Positions 6,329 to 6,468 of a stretch of 6,468 bases of DNA are shown here, piece after piece. Position 1 is the first letter of the stretch. Every line of letters starts with the position of its first letter. Below the pieces are notes generated by a model that saw only the letters and a list, made by a program, of their open reading frames with translations, made no database searches and was not told the DNA's origin. The translations under genes and the position numbers were made by a program. This stretch comes from Candidatus Poribacteria bacterium (lineage in GTDB: Bacteria; Poribacteria; WGA-4E; WGA-3G), in NCBI GenBank assembly GCA_028824575.1, contig JAPPDN010000980.1, forward strand, positions 1 to 6,468. The letters run 5' to 3'.

Positions 6329-6468
6329 TTAAAAAAGTGAATCACCTGTCTCTGGGTGAAAAAGGTGTGCCTTGTCCATGTTGAAGTTAACTGTCAACGG
6401 CGTATTGTGTTGCGGCATATTGATAAGATCCGATTGTGCAACAAAGTTGCTTTTCTCGGTCCGCAAAT
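6329..6468 (-). CDS. C-terminal end of sugar ABC-transporter ATP-binding protein (MalK/UgpC type), cut by window edge
   Basis: Reading leftward from the right edge, one minus-strand frame is open for 45 codons to the TAA at 6331-6329. The peptide ends VNFNMDKAHLFHPETGDSLF. This closely follows the C-terminal TOBE-domain ending of MalK/UgpC-type importer ATPases, which commonly finish with a pattern like 'v..dm.kaHlFdpeTG..l'. The other two frames on this strand hit stops and give no family-like sequence. In full-length members this part lies after the nucleotide-binding domain and contributes to the regulatory OB-fold; the ATPase powers uptake of mono-, di- or oligosaccharides or glycerol-3-phosphate. 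The Walker motifs lie outside the window, so intactness cannot be judged. The gene converges with the dehydrogenase gene. Confidence 0.7.
   Translation of the reverse strand, partial: LRTEKSNFVAQSDLINMPQHNTPLTVNFNMDKAHLFHPETGDSLF

Noticed and set aside
6342..6359. TCACC/GGTGA hairpin near the right edge as a terminator
   Set aside because: The stem is only 5 bp and falls inside the coding end of the ABC-transporter ATPase.

Overview
The window looks like a chromosomal segment of an uncultured bacterium with moderate GC. My best guess is Candidatus Poribacteria or a related sponge or marine lineage. That guess rests mainly on a GGAGCGACC/GGTCGC palindrome at about 4451-4470, which I remember as a very common dispersed repeat in that group; it is recollection, not a search result. 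No rRNA, tRNA, CRISPR array or transposase gene is visible.

Layout: (1) 2-1498 (+) is the 3' part of a long open frame, entering from beyond the left edge, for a protein I cannot name. (2) 1544-3556 (+) is a compact two-gene cassette. It encodes an ABC/AAA-type ATPase with all core motifs and a TOPRIM/DUF4435 protein. This gene order and domain pairing match the PARIS anti-phage system (AriA ATPase plus AriB TOPRIM effector). Sampled lines of the pair are clearly AT-richer than the flanking genes. (3) 3596-4423 (+) is an extended SDR resembling uronate dehydrogenase. (4) 4424-4514 is a short convergent spacer holding the REP-like palindrome. (5) 4515-5015 (-) is a small five-helix membrane protein of unknown role. 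(6) 5016-5176 is a divergent spacer with a near-consensus sigma70-type promoter for the next gene. (7) 5177-6196 (+) is a malate/L-lactate (Ldh2/YiaK-type) dehydrogenase. (8) 6329-6468 (-) is the C-terminal end of a MalK/UgpC-type sugar ABC-transporter ATPase, cut by the right edge.

The right half (SDR, Ldh2-type dehydrogenase, sugar importer ATPase) reads as scattered carbohydrate or sugar-acid metabolism, although strand changes mean it is not one operon. The most notable content is the putative PARIS-like defence pair between two ordinary, GC-richer genes. Inside its ATPase, a three-unit 27-bp in-frame tandem repeat lies immediately before the ABC signature motif.
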